Shown in pieces: positions 13,263-16,704 of a stretch of 16,704 nucleotides of DNA (position 1 is the stretch's first letter; each line of letters begins with the position of its first letter). The stretch covers positions 1 through 16,704 of the forward strand of contig DALTWN010000003.1 in NCBI GenBank assembly GCA_029987045.1. Direction: 5' to 3'. The position numbers and the translations under genes were made by a program. This stretch comes from Methanocorpusculum sp. GTDB taxonomy: Archaea > Halobacteriota > Methanomicrobia > Methanomicrobiales > Methanocorpusculaceae. The notes below the pieces were generated by a model that was not told where the DNA came from, ran no database searches, and saw nothing but the letters and a program-made list of their open reading frames with translations.

Positions 13263-14528
13263 TTAGGATTCCGAGTCCTTCTTTCCGCCGCCCTTCTTCG
13301 ACCAGGCAAAGTTCACGAGGAGAAGAATCAGCAGAACACCGGCAAAGAGAATCGTCATAGCCGATTCTAGGATGATAAGCGGCACGAATCCCCCGGTTGT
13401 ATCATAGATGAAACCACCCAGGATACTGTTTAGTCCCGACCCAAGCTTTTCGAAAACCGTGAGAATCGTGAACAGGGTGGCAATCAGGATCGGCGCATAA
13501 TTACGCCGTACGAGAAGTGTCGCTATCGGATAAAATGCTCCCATGATGAACAGCGCAATATAGACAAAGACAATCCCGTACATGTCTTCTGGCGGCACAA
13601 ACAACTGGGCACCTATAAGGACACCGAACAGAAGGAAGATCAATGCAGCCAAGTGCACCGGCCGTTTTACACGCAGGACAAGAAGGGTCATGACTGCCAG
13701 TCCGATTGCCGCAATAAGTTTCATGAAGGAGAAGGTGATGGAAACACCAAGAGAAGGCAGATCTACCGACAGCATAGCCGTATAGGAATGATTGTTGACC
13801 CCACTGGACAAACCCATGACGAAGAAGAAGGCTATCATGACATAGGTGATCTTATTCTTTAATATAAGTGAAAGTGCCTCCTTGAATTGTATCTCATCCT
13901 TCTGCTTCTTCACGACAACCTCCTTTTTCTTTCCGGATAGGGTGAAAGTCAGCGGATAGGCACAGATAACTATGAGAATGAGAATGAACAGCATACCCTT
14001 ATATCCGAACGTATCAGACAATAGCTGGATTGCCGGAGCATAGGCGATGGTAAAGAATGTCGTTGCGAGGGAGAACAGGGTGGATACGGCAATTGCGGTC
14101 TTCTCTCCGACGAACAGGGAGACGAGACCGAAAATGATTCCGAATGACAGCGCAGCAGACCCCACTGCGAACAGAATGCCGAGTCCGATGAACATTACCG
14201 GAAATGACGTTGCAACCGCAATACAGAACAACCCGAGTATGGTAGTGATGACTCCGAATGTCAGAACAAAGAAGTTCGATTTCTTCAGGGTCAGGAACGC
14301 TATGAGCGGAGAAGCCAGGGCTGTGACGAATCTGCATACCGTATTCGCAAGCTGAAGATCGGTATAGGAGAATGTATCTCCCGAATCTGCAATAATACCG
14401 ATGATTTCGGAAAAGTCCCCGCGGAAACCAACGACGACACCAAAGAACAAGGTGACTGCTGCGATCAGCAGCCCCGTCTTCAATGTTATTTTTTCTTTGA
14501 CGTCTGGTGAGGATTCCACTTCACTCAT
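13263..14528 (-). CDS. MFS transporter, copy C
   Basis: A 421-residue, about 12-helix major facilitator, full-length homologue of copies A and B. It is closest to A: a shared NKITYVMIAFFFVMGLSSG region, VKRPVHLAALIFLLFGVLIG and a KKKEV central loop. Over 5547-5574 and 14260-14287 the DNA of A and C is identical for 28 bases. The ATG lies 6 bases after the radical SAM stop, with AAGGAA as Shine-Dalgarno, so the two form an operon. Export of the radical SAM product or import of its substrate is possible but unproven. The C-terminal tail is short and charged (KKGGGKKDSES). Confidence 0.87.
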   Translation of the reverse strand: MSEVESSPDVKEKITLKTGLLIAAVTLFFGVVVGFRGDFSEIIGIIADSGDTFSYTDLQLANTVCRFVTALASPLIAFLTLKKSNFFVLTFGVITTILGLFCIAVATSFPVMFIGLGILFAVGSAALSFGIIFGLVSLFVGEKTAIAVSTLFSLATTFFTIAYAPAIQLLSDTFGYKGMLFILILIVICAYPLTFTLSGKKKEVVVKKQKDEIQFKEALSLILKNKITYVMIAFFFVMGLSSGVNNHSYTAMLSVDLPSLGVSITFSFMKLIAAIGLAVMTLLVLRVKRPVHLAALIFLLFGVLIGAQLFVPPEDMYGIVFVYIALFIMGAFYPIATLLVRRNYAPILIATLFTILTVFEKLGSGLNSILGGFIYDTTGGFVPLIILESAMTILFAGVLLILLLVNFAWSKKGGGKKDSES

Positions 14529-14534
14529 AGGAAA

Positions 14535-15986
14535 TCATTCCTTTTTTCTTTCCTTTTCGGAAGAGGACGAAGTATATACGGTATCGCCCCCCTGATCCGA
14601 ATCGAAATTAAAGAAATTATCAACAAAGCTTTCGACCTGAACAACACGATGGCAGCGTCTAACGTTCTCCTCGACAGTTTTAACCAGGACATCGTCAGGA
14701 ATCTTGGATATATTGATCCTGAAATCCTGTCTGTCACCCATACTAAGAAGGTATTTTTCAATATCCGTTATGTATCCATTCTTGACAGCATAATCGAAGA
14801 CTTCTGTTTTCGGTTGAGGCATCAGATAGCCTACGGACAGAGGGATTCCCAAAGACATACAGACATCGAAGGAATCCGCAATGGTCTCCAGCGTTTCCTG
14901 AGGATAGCCGAAGATGAGGCTGGTTGCAACATTTATTCCGGCTTTCTGAATTATATGCGTCTGTTTCTTGAACTGTTCAACATCGACATGTTTCCTCATG
15001 GCCTTCAGGATTTCCGGATTCGACGATTCAAGGGAATAGAATAAAACCCAGCATCCGTTATCCTTTAACCGGAGCAGCAATTCCATATCCTCATCTTCAT
15101 TATAGAACATGTCTCCCCGGATCAGACCTTCCCAATAGAATTCCAATCCAAGTTTCTCTTTCCACTCAACGAATTCTTCCAATACTTTTTTACTGTAGAA
15201 GGTCAGGTCATCCTTGAAAGAGATATAGTTCACGTGATATTCTTCAATGACTTTCTGAATCTCACGCATAATGGATTCCATAGACCGGCGTCTGTATCTT
15301 TCATCCCTGAAAACCTGGTAACAGAATGAACACTTGTTGACACAGCCCCGTGCAGTATTGATTGTGGTGACACGCAACGGATCGACCGGAGGCATGGGTG
15401 GTTTTATGCTTTCGGTCATGAATGGGATGTATTTCTCCATATCGAACAAGGCAAAATCGACATAGAACTTCGAGATATCGGGTTCAGCCGGTCTTGGTTT
15501 CGTGAAATGGATTTCCCCCTGACTGTCTTTGAATGCAATACCCGCTACATCCGATAACGGTGTACCCTGGGATAGCGCATCCAGTATCTTGACTACGGTC
15601 ACATCTCCTTCCCCAAGCACTGCGATATCGGTATCGGTATACGTCAAAAGCTCATTGGGAATGGAGGATGCCACAGAATTTCCTACACACACCAATCCAT
15701 TAGGAAATGCCTGTTTGAGTTTGGAGACCATCGATTTCACAAGCCGATAGCCGGTGACGATACTTCCCATTAAAATTATGTCATATTCTTTCTTATTCTT
15801 TTGAAGAAGGTCGATTACTTCATCCTGCGTATACGCATATATATCCTGATCAATGAAATCGAATTTATATCCGGCATCACGGACTGCGGTCATGACATAC
15901 CCCAATCCCATTGGGAGATACCGTAATTTCGCACCAAGTCGTAATGTGAGATTGATTATTGCAACATTTATTTCTTGTTTTTCCAT
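14535..15986 (-). CDS. B12-binding radical SAM enzyme
   Basis: A 483-residue protein. The N-terminal part (about 5-150) is a Rossmann-type B12-binding domain without the DxHxxG motif, as is usual in the BchE/class B methylase group, and includes LGEGDVTV (124-131). The radical SAM domain follows: TARGCVNKCSFCY (211-223) with Cys215, Cys219 and Cys222 binding the 4Fe-4S cluster, then SFKDD, an LESSNPE strand and a GYPQET loop. The C-terminus is Ser/Lys/Glu-rich. The family methylates or rearranges unreactive carbons in cofactors, lipids or peptides; the substrate is not evident. It is followed by MFS copy C. The Shine-Dalgarno GAAGG precedes the ATG. Confidence 0.9.
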   Translation of the reverse strand: MEKQEINVAIINLTLRLGAKLRYLPMGLGYVMTAVRDAGYKFDFIDQDIYAYTQDEVIDLLQKNKKEYDIILMGSIVTGYRLVKSMVSKLKQAFPNGLVCVGNSVASSIPNELLTYTDTDIAVLGEGDVTVVKILDALSQGTPLSDVAGIAFKDSQGEIHFTKPRPAEPDISKFYVDFALFDMEKYIPFMTESIKPPMPPVDPLRVTTINTARGCVNKCSFCYQVFRDERYRRRSMESIMREIQKVIEEYHVNYISFKDDLTFYSKKVLEEFVEWKEKLGLEFYWEGLIRGDMFYNEDEDMELLLRLKDNGCWVLFYSLESSNPEILKAMRKHVDVEQFKKQTHIIQKAGINVATSLIFGYPQETLETIADSFDVCMSLGIPLSVGYLMPQPKTEVFDYAVKNGYITDIEKYLLSMGDRQDFRINISKIPDDVLVKTVEENVRRCHRVVQVESFVDNFFNFDSDQGGDTVYTSSSSEKERKKE

Positions 15987-16014
15987 AGATTTCGCCTTCT
16001 TTCAATAGTTAAAA

Positions 16015-16057
16015 CCGCAAGAAAAATCCACGGGCTCTGGCGTGGGAGGAATTGCGG
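16015..16057 (-). other. Two-tier stem-loop in the radical SAM leader
   Basis: The outer arms CCGCAA (16015-16020) and TTGCGG (16052-16057) enclose the inner arms CCACG (16028-16032) and CGTGG (16041-16045), with an asymmetric purine/pyrimidine internal loop and an 8-base loop. On the minus strand it ends in TTGCGGTTTTAAC, about 30 bases before the ATG, so it may act as an attenuator or binding site in the leader. Confidence 0.35.
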
Positions 16058-16116
16058 AACTAATTATAATACATCAGGAATAGCAGACAAGTCACTATAC
16101 CATTAAGTCTAATTTC

Positions 16117-16127
16117 ATTATATTTTT
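16117..16127 (-). promoter_or_regulatory. Probable TATA box of the radical SAM-MFS operon
   Basis: The minus strand reads AAAAATATAAT. A start near 16095 would give a leader of about 109 bases that contains the stem-loop at 16015-16057. A second TATA-like ATTATAATTA (16061-16070) is nearer the gene and is an alternative; it would place the start inside the stem-loop. Confidence 0.45.
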
Positions 16128-16285
16128 CTACAGCAGTATAATAAGCTACTGTTTTGTCACCCGAACACGAAATTGACAGGACAGGGAAAAGACCCGCTTA
16201 ATCAGCATAGAACAGAAATCTGGAGATACTTTGACGAAAAATGCAGACCAACGCACATTTTGTCACCAGCAAACCGATTCCCGGT
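16128..16285. other. Intergenic spacer between aroA and the radical SAM operon
   Basis: No gene is seen. T5 at 16237-16241 on the minus strand (GCATTTTTCG) may end aroA transcription. TTTTGTCACC occurs twice, at 16152-16161 and 16258-16267; ten bases is short enough to be chance. No tRNA or hairpin terminator was found. Confidence 0.35.
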
Positions 16286-16704
16286 TCAGATACGGCCGCC
16301 AAGTTCACGGATGTCACGAAGGAACGCCGGATACGACACGGATGCCGCATAGTCACCGTCCGCGATTTCCGTCACGCCGTCCGCCGATATCCCGGCAATT
16401 ACCGCCGCCATGAACAGCCGGTGATCATCTGCCGCGGATATGCGGGCTCCGTGCATCCTGCCGCCGGTTATCGTACATCCGTCCGGATGAAGCCGGAGAG
16501 AAATCCCCATCGCGGCAAGCATATCCATCATCCCCTGCAACCGGTCGCTTTCCTTGTAGACGAGATGTGCGATACCGGAGATGCGGGAAACGCCGTCCAC
16601 ATGCGCCGCAAGTACCGCGACGACGGGGAACAGGTCCGGAGTATCCGCAAGATCGCAGTCGATCGCATGGAGCGGGCGGGACGATACGGTGACGGCATCC
16701 TCCG
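16286..16704 (-). CDS. aroA: EPSP synthase, C-terminal part (partial)
   Basis: 3-phosphoshikimate 1-carboxyvinyltransferase, which joins PEP to shikimate-3-phosphate. The frame is open from the window edge to TGA at 16286-16288, about 139 residues of the C-terminal half. It includes LHAIDCDLADTPDLFPVVAV, then HLVYKESDRL (the conserved K-E-S-D-R-L), ITGG, ADDHRLFMA (the conserved D-H-R) and SYPAFLRDI near the end. Only the 5' part is missing. The order aroA, then aroC and chorismate mutase on the same strand, is what one expects of a shikimate cluster, but about 4.6 kb of unrelated genes separate them. Confidence 0.95.
   Translation of the reverse strand, partial: EDAVTVSSRPLHAIDCDLADTPDLFPVVAVLAAHVDGVSRISGIAHLVYKESDRLQGMMDMLAAMGISLRLHPDGCTITGGRMHGARISAADDHRLFMAAVIAGISADGVTEIADGDYAASVSYPAFLRDIRELGGRI

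Noticed and set aside
16152..16267. TTTTGTCACC direct repeat as attachment sites
   Set aside because: Ten bases twice in an AT-rich spacer can be chance; the copies do not bracket any gene, and no integrase is seen.

Overview
The window looks like chromosome of a methanogenic archaeon, most probably of the order Methanomicrobiales (Methanocorpusculum-like, judged from memory of gene content and not verified). The evidence is archaeal TATA-type promoters (for example 9775-9783 and 1201-1209), U-rich terminators, Shine-Dalgarno-led operons with tiny overlaps, a homoserine dehydrogenase whose ACT domain is a separate gene, a protein resembling methanogenesis marker 11/TiaS, and an archaeal-style split between chorismate synthase and a stand-alone chorismate mutase.

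Left part (1-4546): the first 18 codons of an unidentified minus-strand gene; a minus-strand pair of a four-helix membrane protein and an XRE regulator; a structured intergenic region; then a plus-strand three-gene cassette. The cassette encodes a VTC (polyphosphate-polymerase-like) protein, a DUF4956/MgtC-like membrane protein and an exported CotH-family kinase with Gly/Met-rich segments and 18-residue repeats. It ends in a hairpin plus T-run. The same trio is seen in gut and rumen bacteria (recollection), its joint function is not established to my knowledge, and it is the best candidate here for a little-described system.

Middle (4565-9742, minus strand): one apparent operon, read right to left: ACT-domain protein, homoserine dehydrogenase, a wHTH/Cys-cluster/GIDDTD-domain protein, and two tandem MFS paralogues. 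Its promoter faces a 566-bp gene-free stretch (9743-10308). That stretch carries a second, plus-strand promoter, three strong hairpins and a near-perfect intrinsic terminator, so it is a good candidate for a structured non-coding RNA of about 265 nt.

Right part (10309-16704, minus strand): chorismate mutase and chorismate synthase, fused at the transcript level behind an AlbA_2/Schlafen-like ATP-binding regulator. The regulator's promoter carries five copies of a 13-nt TATA-containing repeat. Upstream of it lie a third MFS paralogue and a B12-binding radical SAM enzyme in their own operon, then the 3' end of aroA (EPSP synthase). The aroA-aroC-chorismate mutase run therefore looks split by an accessory block (about 11640-16285). 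The three MFS copies share long nucleotide identity, and copies A and C are the closest pair.
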